From: Pseudomonas hygromyciniae
GTDB taxonomy: Bacteria > Pseudomonadota > Gammaproteobacteria > Pseudomonadales > Pseudomonadaceae
NCBI RefSeq assembly: GCF_016925675.1
Contig: NZ_CP070506.1
Span: 3,780,501-3,844,500, forward strand
Direction: 5' to 3'
Length of the DNA: 64,000 nucleotides
Part shown: positions 1 through 9,524 of the stretch, in pieces
Layout of the letters: the number at the start of each line of letters is the position of its first letter
Position numbering within the stretch: the first letter of the stretch is position 1
Position numbers and translations under genes: made by a program
The notes under the pieces: model-generated
Databases searched by the model: none
The model's input: the letters and a program-made list of their open reading frames with translations, nothing else
What the model was told of the DNA's origin: nothing

Positions 1-837
1 ACTCAGGCTGCCTTCGATACACACCGAGACGGCGCCGCCGATCCAGATCTCATCCCCTTGTTGCTGCACCCGAATACGCCCGGCTCGGCCCATGGCCGTG
101 CCCTGGCTGACCACGTACTGGCTGGGGGCCAGGCCTTCACCCAACAGCCATTGGGCTACGCCGGCATTCAGGCTGCCAGTGGCCGGGTCCTCAGGCGCCC
201 CGTCGCCGGCAATAAACCCGCGCACTTCAAACTGCGCATCCACATCGTCGCGGCTCGGATCGCATGGGGCAACCACGCCCACTGCCAACCCGAGCAGCTT
301 CGAATAGTCCGGCTGCAAGTCCAGCACCGTCTGCCGATCTGTCAACATCAGCGCCAGCCAGCCGGCACCGTTGTCGACCCATTGGCTGCGGACAATCGCC
401 TCGGGTTCGAGGTTGAGCGCCACGCGCACACGCTCCAACAACTGCGCATCCAGCGGACCTGAGCGCAACAAGGGTGGTGCGATGAACGCCAGTTCCTGGC
501 CCTGGCGGCGAATACGCACCAGGCCGATCTCGCACTCCTGGATGATCTCGCTGCCCTGGGGCACGCCGCCGGCTTGCAGCCACGCATGGCAGCTGCCCAG
601 GGTCGGATGGCCGGCGAAGGGCAACTCCTGGGTGGTCGTGAAAATACGCACCCGGTAGTCAGCGCGTGGGTCGCGCGGTTGCAGCAGGAACGTGGTCTCG
701 CTGAGGTTGGTCCACTGGGCGAAGTCCGCCATCTGCTGGTCGCTCAGGCAATCGGCGCCCAGCACCACGGCCAGTGGGTTGCCCTTGAGGGCCACGCTGC
801 TGAATACATCAAGTTGCTTGAAGTCAAAGGTCGGCAT
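1..837 (-). CDS. PhzF family isomerase/epimerase-like protein (partial, C-terminus beyond window)
   Basis: Reads from ATG at 837 to the left edge without a stop (279 codons), so only the very C-terminus is missing if it has the usual 260-300 aa length. The PhzF/DAP-epimerase-like fold signature is visible: N-terminal start MPTFDFKQLDVF, the NLSETTF block with the family's catalytic glutamate at about residue 47, and the GHPTLG motif near residue 75. A second-half block EDPATGSLNAG matches the conserved region of the second lobe. PhzF proteins isomerise small metabolites; nothing here indicates phenazine synthesis, so the substrate is unknown. Its start codon lies 3 nt after the end of the GST gene on the same strand, suggesting co-transcription. 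Confidence 0.85.
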   Translation of the reverse strand, partial: MPTFDFKQLDVFSSVALKGNPLAVVLGADCLSDQQMADFAQWTNLSETTFLLQPRDPRADYRVRIFTTTQELPFAGHPTLGSCHAWLQAGGVPQGSEIIQECEIGLVRIRRQGQELAFIAPPLLRSGPLDAQLLERVRVALNLEPEAIVRSQWVDNGAGWLALMLTDRQTVLDLQPDYSKLLGLAVGVVAPCDPSRDDVDAQFEVRGFIAGDGAPEDPATGSLNAGVAQWLLGEGLAPSQYVVSQGTAMGRAGRIRVQQQGDEIWIGGAVSVCIEGSLS

Positions 838-840
838 GGG

Positions 841-1539
841 TCAGCTCGGAATATTCAGGCCACGAATCACCGCCGGTCGGGCAACAAAGCCGTCCAGCGC
901 GCGCAGTACATTGGGGAAATCGCTGATGCCCACCAGATCACCCGACTCATAAAAACCGATCAGGTTGCGGATCCAGGGGAAGGTCGCGATATCGGCGATG
1001 GTGTACTCATCGCCCATGATCCAGCTGCGGCCCAGCAGGCGCTTTTCCAGGACCTCCAGCAGGCGCCGGGCTTCAGCCGCATAGCGGTCGCGGGGGCGCT
1101 TGTCTTCGTAGGCCTTGCCGGCAAATTTATTGAAGAAGCCCACCTGGCCGAACATCGGCCCGATCCCGGCCATCTGAAACATCAGCCATTGCAGGGTTTC
1201 GTAGCGTGCGGCGGGCGCCTGGGGCAGCAGTTGCGCGGTTTTCTCTGCCAGGTAGATCAGGATCGCCCCCGACTCGAACAACGCCAGCGGTTCACCGTCC
1301 GGGCCGTTGGGGTCGATGATCGCCGGGATTTTGTTGTTGGGGTTCAACGACAGGAATTCGGGCGAGAACTGGTCCTGGGTGTCGAAGCTGACTTTATGCG
1401 CCTCATAGGCCAGGCCCACCTCTTCGAGCATGATCGAGACCTTGACGCCATTGGGGGTGGGCAGCGAGTACAACTGCAGGCGTTCGGGATGCTGGGCTGG
1501 CCATTTGGTAATAATCGGAAACGCCGCGAGTGAAATCAT
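841..1539 (-). CDS. Glutathione S-transferase, YfcG/YghU-like
   Basis: 232 aa from the ATG at 1539 (MISLAAFPII). The frame stays open upstream, but that extension has no family resemblance and runs to the start of the divergent neighbour, so I prefer 1539. Residues about 20-95 form the thioredoxin-like N-domain: LYSLPTPNGVKVSIMLEE, where the TPNG turn is typical of YfcG/YghU-type disulfide-bond reductases, followed by NPNNKIPAI with the cis-proline and the glutathione-binding ESGAIL. The helical C-domain follows. Expected role: cytosolic glutathione-dependent disulfide or peroxide reduction. It is followed 3 nt later by the phzF-like gene. Confidence 0.85.
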   Translation of the reverse strand: MISLAAFPIITKWPAQHPERLQLYSLPTPNGVKVSIMLEEVGLAYEAHKVSFDTQDQFSPEFLSLNPNNKIPAIIDPNGPDGEPLALFESGAILIYLAEKTAQLLPQAPAARYETLQWLMFQMAGIGPMFGQVGFFNKFAGKAYEDKRPRDRYAAEARRLLEVLEKRLLGRSWIMGDEYTIADIATFPWIRNLIGFYESGDLVGISDFPNVLRALDGFVARPAVIRGLNIPS

Positions 1540-1790
1540 CGATATACCCCAAGCTGAGAAAAACCCATGATAGCCATCTAGCGGCCAGGCCGCATTGGTC
1601 TTAAATCCGCAACATCGGCTCGCTAATCTCTTGTCCCTGCGAACCAAAACGCTATAGCGCACTCTTAGAAACGCTTGAACGGTTGAATGGAGGCATGCCG
1701 ACATACTCACGGAAACCCGCACGATGCTCGGAGCGTCGCGGTGGCTGGGCCTTGCGGTCTTGATCCGAAGCACTGAAGACTCGAAAACCA

Positions 1791-2492
1791 ATGAAAATCA
1801 AGCCTTTGTGCCTTGGCAAACGTTTTAAACAATATGCTTATTACGTATTACCGATGTTCTTCGTAGGCGGCGCCTTGATGCTGGCCTTCGAAGCCCGCGA
1901 AAGCAGTGCCGAGCCGAAGAACGGCGTGCAGACCCTGGTCTTCCTGCGCCACGGCGAAAAACCCGCTGGCGGCCTGGGACAACTCAATTGCCAGGGCCTC
2001 AACCGCGCGATGAACCTGGCTACGGTATTGCCGGAAAAATTCGGCGCTGCCGACTTTGTGTTCGCGGCCAACCCAACACGCAATGTCGAAGAAGGCGAAT
2101 TCGACAACTCCTACAGCTACATCCGACCATTGATGACCATCAGCCCCAGCGCGATCAAACTTGGGCTGCCAGTGAACATCGAGTTTTCGGCCAACGACAC
2201 CAGCGACCTCGCTGACGAGTTGATGGAGGACAAGTACCACAACTCCACCATCTACACCGCCTGGTCCCACGGTTACCTGCCGGAGCTGATCAACAAGGTG
2301 GCGAGCGAAGCGGTCGGCGAGAAGTACACCATCACCGAAGACTGGTCCGGCGGCGACTTCGACACCCTGTACGTGTTGACCCTGACCTGGCAGAACGGCA
2401 AGGCCAGCCTGCTCAGCCGCAACTACAAGCAAGGGCTGGATAACGGCTTGCAGACCTGCCCGGATGCGACGCACGTAAACGCTGACAGCTGA
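1791..2492 (+). CDS. Histidine phosphatase family protein with N-terminal membrane anchor or signal
   Basis: 233 aa. After a basic N-terminus and a hydrophobic stretch (about residues 17-33) comes the histidine phosphatase RHG motif, LRHGEKP, with the expected phospho-accepting histidine at about residue 54. A second histidine is in YTAWSHGYLPEL, fitting the distal catalytic His of the superfamily. The hydrophobic N-terminus suggests an exported or membrane-tethered periplasmic enzyme. Substrate cannot be read from sequence; some relatives dephosphorylate lipopolysaccharide heptose. It stands alone, divergent from the GST gene, with overlapping 5' ends if the longer GST start were used. Confidence 0.75.
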   Translation: MKIKPLCLGKRFKQYAYYVLPMFFVGGALMLAFEARESSAEPKNGVQTLVFLRHGEKPAGGLGQLNCQGLNRAMNLATVLPEKFGAADFVFAANPTRNVEEGEFDNSYSYIRPLMTISPSAIKLGLPVNIEFSANDTSDLADELMEDKYHNSTIYTAWSHGYLPELINKVASEAVGEKYTITEDWSGGDFDTLYVLTLTWQNGKASLLSRNYKQGLDNGLQTCPDATHVNADS

Positions 2493-2527
2493 CCTTACCG
2501 GCGACTGCGTCCCGCGTGACACACCAC

Positions 2528-2551
2528 TATCGCCGGCAAGCCGGCTCCTAC
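2528..2551. repeat. Single REP half-element
   Basis: Short palindromic sequence TATCGCCGGCAAGCCGGCTC followed by CTACTGGGGG, matching the Pseudomonas REP pattern (GCCGGCAAGCCGGCTCCTAC). It sits 35 nt after the histidine phosphatase stop codon. No inverted partner was seen next to it. Confidence 0.6.
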
Positions 2552-2606
2552 TGGGGGCGGGACCGCGTATGATGCGTCGCTATCGACTTATCTGCGGATC
2601 CTGACC

Positions 2607-3662
2607 ATGTCTAACCTCACCTCTGCCAGCCCTGTACGCGGCTGGTCCTTCTGGTGGAAACCGGCGCTGTTCCTGTTGGTGGCCTGCGTCGGCCTGTATT
2701 ACGTGAAATGGTCGCCCTACTACTTCAAGGCGTTCGTTGCGGCAGACAGCCACAGCATCGGAAACTCGATCCTCAACGATCAACAAGGCTCGCCATTGGC
2801 GGCGGCCCTGGCCTATGCCCAGGTGTATTTCCTGGCAATCTGGAAAGCCGCCGTGCTGGCGGTGATTCTCGGCTCATTGCTGCAAGTGTTGATTCCACGG
2901 GACTGGCTGTTACGCCTGTTCGGGCGCGCCGGGCTTGGTTCCACGGTACGCGGCGGGTTGTTCGCCCTCCCGGGCATGATGTGCAGTTGCTGCGCCGCCC
3001 CCGTGGCGGCGGGAATGCGTCGTCAGCAAGTGTCGGTGGGCGCCGCCCTGGCGTTCTGGATGGGCAACCCGGTACTCAACCCGGCGACCCTGGTGTTCAT
3101 GGGCTTTGTCCTAGGCTGGGACTTTGCCGCACTGCGGCTGGTGGCCGGGATCGTGTTGGTGATCGGTGTGGCGTTGATCGCCCAACGTATCGCACGCCCG
3201 GAGCAGGTGCCGGAAGTGGCGCTGGAGGCCGTGGCCAACGTCAGCGGCGCCGACAGCCAGCCCTTCCTCACGCGCTGGCTGCGCACCTTGTGGCAGTTGT
3301 TCTGGAGCACCATCCCGGTGTACATCCTGGCGGTGTTGCTGCTGGGCGCAGCGCGGGTGTGGTTGTTCCCCCATGTGGACGGGGCGATGGCCGACAGCCT
3401 GCTATGGCTGGTGCCACTGGCCATTGTCGGCACCCTGTTTGTGATTCCGACCGCAGCGGAAATCCCGATTGTGCAGACCATGATGGCCCTGGGGCTGGGG
3501 ACCGGGCCAGCGGTGGCTCTGTTGATGACCCTGCCGAGCGTGAGCCTGCCGTCGCTGCTGATGCTGCGCAAGGATTTCGATACACGGGTGCTGGTGACAG
3601 TGGCCGGGCTGACCATGTTGATGGGTGTGGTGTGTGGGTTGGTGGCGGTGGTCGTGCTGTAG
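2607..3662 (+). CDS. Permease of the ArsP/DUF318 family
   Basis: 351 aa with about eight to ten hydrophobic segments. The diagnostic element is the loop PGMMCSCCAAP (Cys at about 126, 128, 129), followed by FWMGNPVLNPATL; this CC-containing signature is that of the ArsP_1 permease family (PF03773). Characterised members export trivalent organoarsenicals, others are uncharacterised, so the substrate is open. No arsenic regulator is adjacent. The start at 2607 gives a cytoplasmic lead MSNLTSASPVRGW before the first membrane segment. Confidence 0.8.
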   Translation: MSNLTSASPVRGWSFWWKPALFLLVACVGLYYVKWSPYYFKAFVAADSHSIGNSILNDQQGSPLAAALAYAQVYFLAIWKAAVLAVILGSLLQVLIPRDWLLRLFGRAGLGSTVRGGLFALPGMMCSCCAAPVAAGMRRQQVSVGAALAFWMGNPVLNPATLVFMGFVLGWDFAALRLVAGIVLVIGVALIAQRIARPEQVPEVALEAVANVSGADSQPFLTRWLRTLWQLFWSTIPVYILAVLLLGAARVWLFPHVDGAMADSLLWLVPLAIVGTLFVIPTAAEIPIVQTMMALGLGTGPAVALLMTLPSVSLPSLLMLRKDFDTRVLVTVAGLTMLMGVVCGLVAVVVL

Positions 3663-3689
3663 GGTTGGGCATCGCAGCATAAGTATGCT

Positions 3690-3851
3690 GTGGCGAGCGG
3701 GCTTGTCGGAACGCCGCATCGCCCGCGTTGGGCTGCGAAGCAGCCCCAAAACCAACCGCTGCGGAGTATCTGATACACCGCATTCGACTGACTGGGGCTG
3801 CGTTGCAGCCCAACGCGGGCGATGCGGCGTTCCGACAAGCCCGCTCGCCAC
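3690..3851. repeat. Long REP-pair element (about 160 bp inverted repeat)
   Basis: Left arm begins GTGGCGAGCGGGCTTGTCGG and the right arm ends as its reverse complement at 3851; the arms extend through GGGCTGCGAAGCAGCCCC-type hairpins. The unpaired core contains CTGATACACCGCATTCG. The same core and inner hairpins recur, in the opposite orientation, in the element at 10896-11029. It fills the gap between the convergent permease and selU genes. Confidence 0.8.
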
Positions 3852-3862
3852 AGGGACAGTCG

Positions 3863-4969
3863 TCAGCACCCGCGCCGGGCATCGCGCTCGCGCAAATACT
3901 CCAGCACCGCCCCCTGCTCCCCTGCGAACTCGATGCGGGCGCCCTTCTTCTCACGCTGGAAGGCATACATCGGGTCGTAATATTCGCGCAGTAACCCTTC
4001 GATCCACTCACGATGCAGATCCACCGAACCGCTGCGGGCCTGTTCTTCCAGGGCCAGCTGCAGGATGCCCTGCAACCGCTGGAACCGCTCGCCCCCCAGG
4101 CGCTTGTGGATATTGCCCAGGCTCTCGGTCAAGCGCTGCGCAAACACCTCCTGGCCCGACTCACCAAACACCCTGACAAACTCGGCGCACAGGTCCACCA
4201 CATAATCGCCCAGGATTCGCTCGACCCGCCCCGCCAGGCTATCTTCCAACCACACCATCGGGAATGCCTGCATGCCTTTGTGCAAGGCCAGGGGCAGCGC
4301 ACAGCTGCCAATCATGCGGCTTTCATCCTCGACCACGAATTGCTCGATACCCCGTTCGCGCTTTTTCAGCAGATCAACCCCCAGGCGATTCTCGAAATCG
4401 ATGTTGGAGGGCTGTGCGGTAGCGCGCTTGCCGAAGCTGGAACCGCGGTGATTGGCGTGCCCTTCCAGATCCAGGGCATTGCGCAACTGGCCGAGGACTT
4501 CGGTTTTTCCGGTGCCGGTCATGCCGCCCAGCAGGACGAAGTCGCACTCGCGGGTAGCGCCTTCGAGCGTTTCGAGCAAAAAGGTGCGCATGGCCTTGTA
4601 GCCACCGCCGACCCGCGGATAGTCGACACCCGCCTCGCGTAGCCACTGCTGGACAATCTGCGAGCGCAGGCCGCCGCGAAAGCAATACAGGTAGCCCTCA
4701 GGGTGGGCGCGTGCGAACTGTGCCCACTGCTCGACTCGTTCAGCCTTTGTCGCCCCGGACACCAACTGATGCCCCAGCACAATCGCCGCCTGCTGCCCCT
4801 GCTGCTTATAGCAAGTGCCCACCCGCTGGCGTTCGTCATCGTTCATCAATGGCAGATTGACTACGCCGGGGAACGCGCCTTTGACGAATTCGACCGGCGC
4901 GCGGGTATCCATCATCGGTCGGTCGTTGAGAAAAATATCGCGGTAATCGGTGATATCGATGGGCATCAA
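3863..4969 (-). CDS. selU: tRNA 2-selenouridine/geranyl-2-thiouridine synthase
   Basis: 368 aa (ATG at 4969; a second ATG at 4966 is equally possible). N-terminal rhodanese domain with the catalytic-type cysteine in YCFRGGLRS (about residue 96), then a P-loop [12 protein letters not shown] (about 148-159). This two-domain layout is that of SelU/MnmH, which replaces sulfur by selenium at the wobble uridine of certain tRNAs using selenophosphate. It overlaps the end of selD by 4 nt in an ATGA junction, so the donor-making and donor-using enzymes are coupled. Length matches the family (about 360-370 aa). Confidence 0.95.
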   Translation of the reverse strand: MMPIDITDYRDIFLNDRPMMDTRAPVEFVKGAFPGVVNLPLMNDDERQRVGTCYKQQGQQAAIVLGHQLVSGATKAERVEQWAQFARAHPEGYLYCFRGGLRSQIVQQWLREAGVDYPRVGGGYKAMRTFLLETLEGATRECDFVLLGGMTGTGKTEVLGQLRNALDLEGHANHRGSSFGKRATAQPSNIDFENRLGVDLLKKRERGIEQFVVEDESRMIGSCALPLALHKGMQAFPMVWLEDSLAGRVERILGDYVVDLCAEFVRVFGESGQEVFAQRLTESLGNIHKRLGGERFQRLQGILQLALEEQARSGSVDLHREWIEGLLREYYDPMYAFQREKKGARIEFAGEQGAVLEYLRERDARRGC

Positions 4970-6000
4970 GACACCTCTACCGCGTTGCTCTGTCGCTCAA
5001 CCAACTGACCAATTGGCGCCAGGTTCAAGCCCAGTTCGGCCGCTGTCGCAAGAAACTCGGCTTCGCCCTCCGGCGTGACGGCCACCAGCAGCCCGCCACT
5101 GGTCTGCGGGTCGCACAACACGCGTTTGTGCAACTCATTGATGCGCCCCAACTGGCTGGCATAGCTGTCGAAGTTGCGCAACGTACCGCCGGGCACACAG
5201 CCTTGGTCCAGGTAGTACTCGACCCCCGGCAGGCGTGGGACTTTTTCGTAGTCGATCAGGGCGGTCAATCCGCTGCCGTCGGCCATTTCCACCAGATGCC
5301 CGAGCAGGCCGAAACCAGTCACGTCAGTCATGGCGCTGACCCCGGCCAGTTTGCCAAAGCGGCTGCCGGGCTTGTTGAGGGTGCACATCCAGTCCCGCGC
5401 CAGACCGATATCGGCTTCACGCAGCTTGCCCTTCTTCTCGGCGGTGGTAAGGATGCCGATACCCAGGGGCTTGGTCAGGTACAAGCGGCAGCCTGCGGTA
5501 GCGGTGTCGTTGCGCTTCATATGGCGCTTGTGCACTAGCCCGGTGACGGCCAGGCCGAAAATGGGCTCCGGTGCGTCAATGGAGTGGCCACCTGCCAGGG
5601 GAATGCCGGCCGCGTCGCACACCGAGCGGCCACCGCGGATCACTTCCCGGGCGATTTCCGGGGCCAGTACATTGACCGGCCAGCCGAGAATGGCAATGGC
5701 CATCAAGGGGTCGCCCCCCATGGCGTAGATATCGCTGATGGCGTTGGTGGCGGCAATGCGTCCGAAATCGAAGGGGTCGTCGACGATAGGCATGAAAAAG
5801 TCAGTGGTGGAAACCACGCCACGCTCGTCATCGATCGCGTACACCGCCGCGTCGTCACGCGAGGCATTGCCCACCCAAAGCTTGGGGTCGAGGTTCTGCG
5901 CACCGCTGCCGGCGAGGATCACTTCCAGCACCTGCGGCGAAATCTTGCAGCCGCAACCGGCACCGTGGCTGTACTGGGTCAGGCGAATCGGCTCGTTCAT
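4966..6000 (-). CDS. selD: Selenide, water dikinase (selenophosphate synthase)
   Basis: 344 aa from [10 protein letters not shown] at 6000; a longer open frame upstream has no family support. The active-site segment [12 protein letters not shown] carries the catalytic Cys (about residue 16) and Lys (about 19). The Cys position is an ordinary UGC codon here, not selenocysteine. Downstream blocks [19 protein letters not shown] and [13 protein letters not shown] match the ATP-binding AIRS fold. It makes selenophosphate from selenide and ATP. In this window the only visible consumer is SelU; no selA, selB or formate dehydrogenase is present, which fits a tRNA-modification role. Confidence 0.97.
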   Translation of the reverse strand: MNEPIRLTQYSHGAGCGCKISPQVLEVILAGSGAQNLDPKLWVGNASRDDAAVYAIDDERGVVSTTDFFMPIVDDPFDFGRIAATNAISDIYAMGGDPLMAIAILGWPVNVLAPEIAREVIRGGRSVCDAAGIPLAGGHSIDAPEPIFGLAVTGLVHKRHMKRNDTATAGCRLYLTKPLGIGILTTAEKKGKLREADIGLARDWMCTLNKPGSRFGKLAGVSAMTDVTGFGLLGHLVEMADGSGLTALIDYEKVPRLPGVEYYLDQGCVPGGTLRNFDSYASQLGRINELHKRVLCDPQTSGGLLVAVTPEGEAEFLATAAELGLNLAPIGQLVERQSNAVEVS

Positions 6001-6043
6001 GGTGGACCTCACACTATCAAGTGCGCGGAGTCTAACAGACAGC

Positions 6044-6083
6044 AAAAAGCCGACTGGGCTCTTGTGAGCACAGCCGGCTTTTT
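6044..6083 (-). terminator. Rho-independent terminator after the terC-family gene
   Basis: AAAAAGCC at 6044-6051 pairs with GGCTTTTT at 6076-6083 around a GC-rich stem and short loop. Read on the minus strand it ends in a T-run about 50 nt past the TerC-family stop. The A-run on the other side makes it potentially bidirectional. Confidence 0.75.
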
Positions 6084-6095
6084 GGGGTTCAGCGG

Positions 6096-6845
6096 TTACT
6101 GGCGGGCAGCGAGCAAACGCTTGTGACGGTTGCGTCGCGCGATGTTCAAGCACTCGATGGCAGCCGAGAACGCCATGGCCGCGTACACGTAGCCTTTAGG
6201 CACATGGGCACCGAAGCCTTCGGCGATCAAGGTCATGCCGATCATGATCAGGAAGCCCAGGGCCAGCATCACCACGGTCGGGTTGTCGTTGATGAACTTG
6301 GCCAGGGGTTCAGCCGCTACCAACATCACGATCACCGAGGTCACCACGGCAATGATCATGATCGGCAAGTGCTCGGTCATGCCGACGGCGGTGATGATGC
6401 TGTCGATGGAGAACACCAGGTCGAGCAACAGGATCTGCCCGATGGCCGCGGCGAAGCCGATAGCCACGGTGTTGCCGACGCTGGCCTTCTCTTCGGGCTC
6501 CGGGTCCATGCTGTGGTGGATCTCGGTCGTCGCCTTCCACACCAGGAACAGGCCACCGGCGATCAGGATCATGTCCTTCCACGAAAACGCCTGGCCGAAC
6601 ACTTCGAACACCGGTGCCGTCAGTTGCACGATAAACGCGATGGTGCTCAACAGGCCCAGACGCAGCACCAGCGCCATGCTGATGCCGATGCGCCGTGCCT
6701 TGGCCCGGTGCTGTTCCGGCAGTTTGTTGGTGAGGATCGAGATGAAGATCAGGTTGTCGATGCCCAGCACGATTTCCATGACGATCAGGGTCGCCAGGGC
6801 CACCCAGGCGGTGGGGCTGGCGGCCAGTTGTAAAAGGTATTCCAT
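6096..6845 (-). CDS. TerC family integral membrane protein
   Basis: 249 aa with seven to eight hydrophobic segments. Family hallmarks are the acidic intramembrane motifs [12 protein letters not shown] near residues 26-37 and [13 protein letters not shown] near residues 123-135. TerC proteins (PF03741) are linked to tellurite resistance and, in other bacteria, to metal loading of exported proteins (Mn2+). A specific role here cannot be inferred. Its terminator is at 6044-6083. Confidence 0.88.
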   Translation of the reverse strand: MEYLLQLAASPTAWVALATLIVMEIVLGIDNLIFISILTNKLPEQHRAKARRIGISMALVLRLGLLSTIAFIVQLTAPVFEVFGQAFSWKDMILIAGGLFLVWKATTEIHHSMDPEPEEKASVGNTVAIGFAAAIGQILLLDLVFSIDSIITAVGMTEHLPIMIIAVVTSVIVMLVAAEPLAKFINDNPTVVMLALGFLIMIGMTLIAEGFGAHVPKGYVYAAMAFSAAIECLNIARRNRHKRLLAARQ

Positions 6846-6873
6846 AGGTCAGTCCTGACGTTGTGCGGGGAAA

Positions 6874-7125
6874 TTAGGTTTCTTTGGTGTTCGATTCAGA
6901 CTCTTGCTCGGGCTGATCGTCCTTTTTTTCTGGACTGATCAGGCCTTGCGTCGCCTCACTCAATGCCTGCTCGGCGGCCTTGTGGGTGTCGTCGATCGCT
7001 TGCTTGGCCGATTCGGTGGCTTTGCCCAGGACCTGTTGCGCACTTTTCTCGACCTGATCGCAGCCGCTGATCATTACCAATGAAAGCGCAAGCAACGAAG
7101 CCGCGCCGAGAGAATTGAGTTTCAT
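6874..7125 (-). CDS. Small lipoprotein, hypothetical
   Basis: 83 aa from ATG at 7125, chosen because GAGGAAT lies just upstream and it gives a clean lipoprotein signal (MKLNSLGAASLLALS, lipobox MISGC). The mature part is a charged, Ala/Lys/Glu-rich helix (QVEKSAQQVLGKATESAKQ) that looks coiled-coil or amphipathic, ending in an acidic tail. No enzymatic domain is seen. It follows the TerC-family gene's start on the same strand by 28 nt, so they may share a transcript. Confidence 0.75.
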   Translation of the reverse strand: MKLNSLGAASLLALSLVMISGCDQVEKSAQQVLGKATESAKQAIDDTHKAAEQALSEATQGLISPEKKDDQPEQESESNTKET

Positions 7126-7259
7126 GATGTATTCCTCGTTAGAACCATTGGGTCCAAGTAGTGGCCCCGCGATAGCGACGCATTCTATGCAGGTGAACAC
7201 TTCAGTAAAATTCGTATTTTTCTCGCGTATACTTCGATTTTCACGAACTAACGGCCGCC

Positions 7260-8165
7260 ATGCTCAATTACCGACAACTGCATTACTTCTGGGTGGTGGC
7301 CAAGACAGGCAGCATCGTGCGCGCCTGTGAGCAACTGAACCTCACCCCGCAAACCATCAGTGGGCAAATCAGCCTGCTCGAACAGACATTCGGTATCGCC
7401 CTGTTTCAACGGGTGGGGCGCCAGTTGGAGCTGACCGAGGCCGGGCGCCAGGCCCTGCCCTATGCCGAGCAGATGTTCCAGACCGGCAATGAACTGGAAG
7501 CGATGTTGCGCGCCCAGCCCAATGAACAGCAGATTGTGTTTCGCGTGGGTGTCGCGGATGTGGTGCCCAAGTCCATCGTCTACCGGCTGATCGCGCCGAC
7601 CATGGAGTTGAGCGAGCCGCTGCGCATTACCTGCCGCGAAGACAAACTGGAGCGGCTGTTGGCCGACCTGGCGATCCAGCGCCTGGACCTGGTGATTTCC
7701 GACAGCCCCATGCCCAGCCACCTGGACATCAAGGGCTACAGCCAGAAACTGGGGGAATGTGGCATCAGTTTCTTCGCCACCCAGGCGTTGGCGGACCTGC
7801 ACGGCGGCGATTTCCCTCAGTGCCTGCACGGTGCGCCGCTGTTGATTCCCGGCGCGGAAACCGTAGTGCGCAGCCGTTTGCAACGCTGGTTCGCCGAGCA
7901 GCAGATCCGGCCGAAGATCATCGGCGAATTCGACGACAGTGCCTTGATGCAGGCCTTTGGCCAATCCGGCAGCGGGATTTTCATCGCCCCCAGCGTGATC
8001 GCCGAGGAAGTGCTACGCCAGTACGGCGTGGCACTGATTGGTCAGACGGACGCCGTCACCGAGTCGTTCTATGCAATCTCGGTGGAGCGCAAGGTCAAGC
8101 ACCCCGGCATCGTTGCGATTACCGAAGGCGCCCGCCGTGAACTGTTTACCGCGTTGCCAACCTAG
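7260..8165 (+). CDS. nhaR: LysR-family transcriptional activator NhaR
   Basis: 301 aa. The N-terminal helix-turn-helix MLNYRQLHYFWVVAKTG and LTPQTISGQI are close to NhaR (YYFW and LTPQTI are characteristic of that branch). In enterobacteria NhaR activates the Na+/H+ antiporter gene nhaA in response to sodium. The C-terminal effector domain (about 90-300) is intact. It is divergent from the small lipoprotein gene (135-nt intergenic space) and its end overlaps the stop of the convergent MFS gene. No nhaA is next to it, so its target is elsewhere or is a neighbour. Confidence 0.85.
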   Translation: MLNYRQLHYFWVVAKTGSIVRACEQLNLTPQTISGQISLLEQTFGIALFQRVGRQLELTEAGRQALPYAEQMFQTGNELEAMLRAQPNEQQIVFRVGVADVVPKSIVYRLIAPTMELSEPLRITCREDKLERLLADLAIQRLDLVISDSPMPSHLDIKGYSQKLGECGISFFATQALADLHGGDFPQCLHGAPLLIPGAETVVRSRLQRWFAEQQIRPKIIGEFDDSALMQAFGQSGSGIFIAPSVIAEEVLRQYGVALIGQTDAVTESFYAISVERKVKHPGIVAITEGARRELFTALPT

Positions 8166-9316
8166 GCGCAGGCGGCCCGGGTCTTGGCGGTCATCAGCCA
8201 CAGGGCCAGGAGAATCGACAACAGGATAAAGCCGGACGCCGCAAACCCCAGGCTGCCCAGGCCGAGGGTGTCAATCACATGCCCGCCGACCATCGCCCCC
8301 AGGCCAATGCCCAGGTTGGCCCCGGCAATATTCAGCGACGCGGCGAATGCCGGCGCATGGGGCGCGGCCTTCATCAGCCGCACATGGCTGACCAAAAACA
8401 GCGCCGCCTGGGTCACGCCCCAGATGCCCATGGCTGCTGCCAGGCCGAGTGTGGAGTGGATCGCCGGCACCAGCGCCACCATGCCCGCGATCATAAAGCC
8501 GCAGAACACCATCGAGGCGATCAGTGGGTGCTTGTCGACCATGCGCCCGCCCAACGAATTGCCGATCAGGCCGACGGCGCCAAAGCCCATCAGGCACCAG
8601 CCCACCAAGGTGCCATCGAAGCCGGCCAGACGCTCAAGAATGTCTGCCAGGTAGGTATAAGCAGTGAACATGCCGCTAAATACCAGGATCGACAGCAACA
8701 CGTGGCCCTGCATCAAGGGGTTGCGCAGGATCTTGAACTGCGAGCGCAACGTCACGGTTTCTTTCTTCACGGTGGTCGTCGGCAGGTAAATCAACAGCAG
8801 CAATGCCTTGAGTACCGCTACCCCGGCGAGAATGCCAAAGGCCGTGCGCCAGCCGAACATGTCAGAGATCAAGGTGCCCACCGGAATCCCGAAGACCGTA
8901 GCGCAGACGATGCCAAAGCCGATCTTGGCAATCGCCCGGCCAGCGTAGTCCGGCCCGACGATATCCACTGCCGTTTCACTGGCCAGGGCCCAGAACACCG
9001 GCAACCCGAGGGCCGGAATCAGCCGAGCCAAGGCCATCACCCAGATATTCGGCGCCAGGGCCGCCAAGGTATTGGCCGCGCCAAACATCAACAGAATGCT
9101 GATAAACAGGCGTTTGCGCTCAAAACGCGCGAAATACGCGGTAAGGAACGGCCCGAACGCCGCCACGGTGAAGGCAAACAGCGTCACCAGCAGACCGGCC
9201 TGGGACACGCTCACCTCCAGATCACGGGCGATGGAGGGCAACAGGCCGACGATCACAAATTCGGTGGTCAACACCGTAAAACCGGCTGCGGACAGCAGCA
9301 GGATGGGCAACAACAT
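8162..9316 (-). CDS. MFS transporter, sugar efflux/chloramphenicol-resistance type (DHA1)
   Basis: 384 aa from MLLPILLLSAAG; the frame is open further upstream but those residues are not membrane-like and overlap the sstT promoter, so the internal ATG is preferred. Twelve hydrophobic segments are visible. The start TTEFVIVGLLPSIARDL and LPVFWALASETAVDI resemble the AraJ/YdhP group of drug or sugar exporters. The substrate is not evident. It overlaps the 3' end of nhaR by 4 nt tail-to-tail. Confidence 0.85.
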   Translation of the reverse strand: MLLPILLLSAAGFTVLTTEFVIVGLLPSIARDLEVSVSQAGLLVTLFAFTVAAFGPFLTAYFARFERKRLFISILLMFGAANTLAALAPNIWVMALARLIPALGLPVFWALASETAVDIVGPDYAGRAIAKIGFGIVCATVFGIPVGTLISDMFGWRTAFGILAGVAVLKALLLLIYLPTTTVKKETVTLRSQFKILRNPLMQGHVLLSILVFSGMFTAYTYLADILERLAGFDGTLVGWCLMGFGAVGLIGNSLGGRMVDKHPLIASMVFCGFMIAGMVALVPAIHSTLGLAAAMGIWGVTQAALFLVSHVRLMKAAPHAPAFAASLNIAGANLGIGLGAMVGGHVIDTLGLGSLGFAASGFILLSILLALWLMTAKTRAACA

Positions 9317-9524
9317 GCACAACTCCAGAAACGGCGACGCCAGCGTTGGCCCAAGGGCCCGCTGACAGAGAGATAAAAAAGGATGGCGAATCTTAACAGA
9401 ATGTGACCGAGCCACACACAGACTTGGCGACTGAATGCCGCAGCAAACAGGATGCCTCCTACAGCATGTTAGACTTCGCGCCCTGTATAGCGCTGTACAC
9501 ATTAAAAAAACTAGAGACACTCTT

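Noticed and set aside
9435..9524. Upstream extension of SstT by 30 residues
   Set aside because: The added residues are unlike the family N-terminus and overlap the promoter region shared with the MFS gene.
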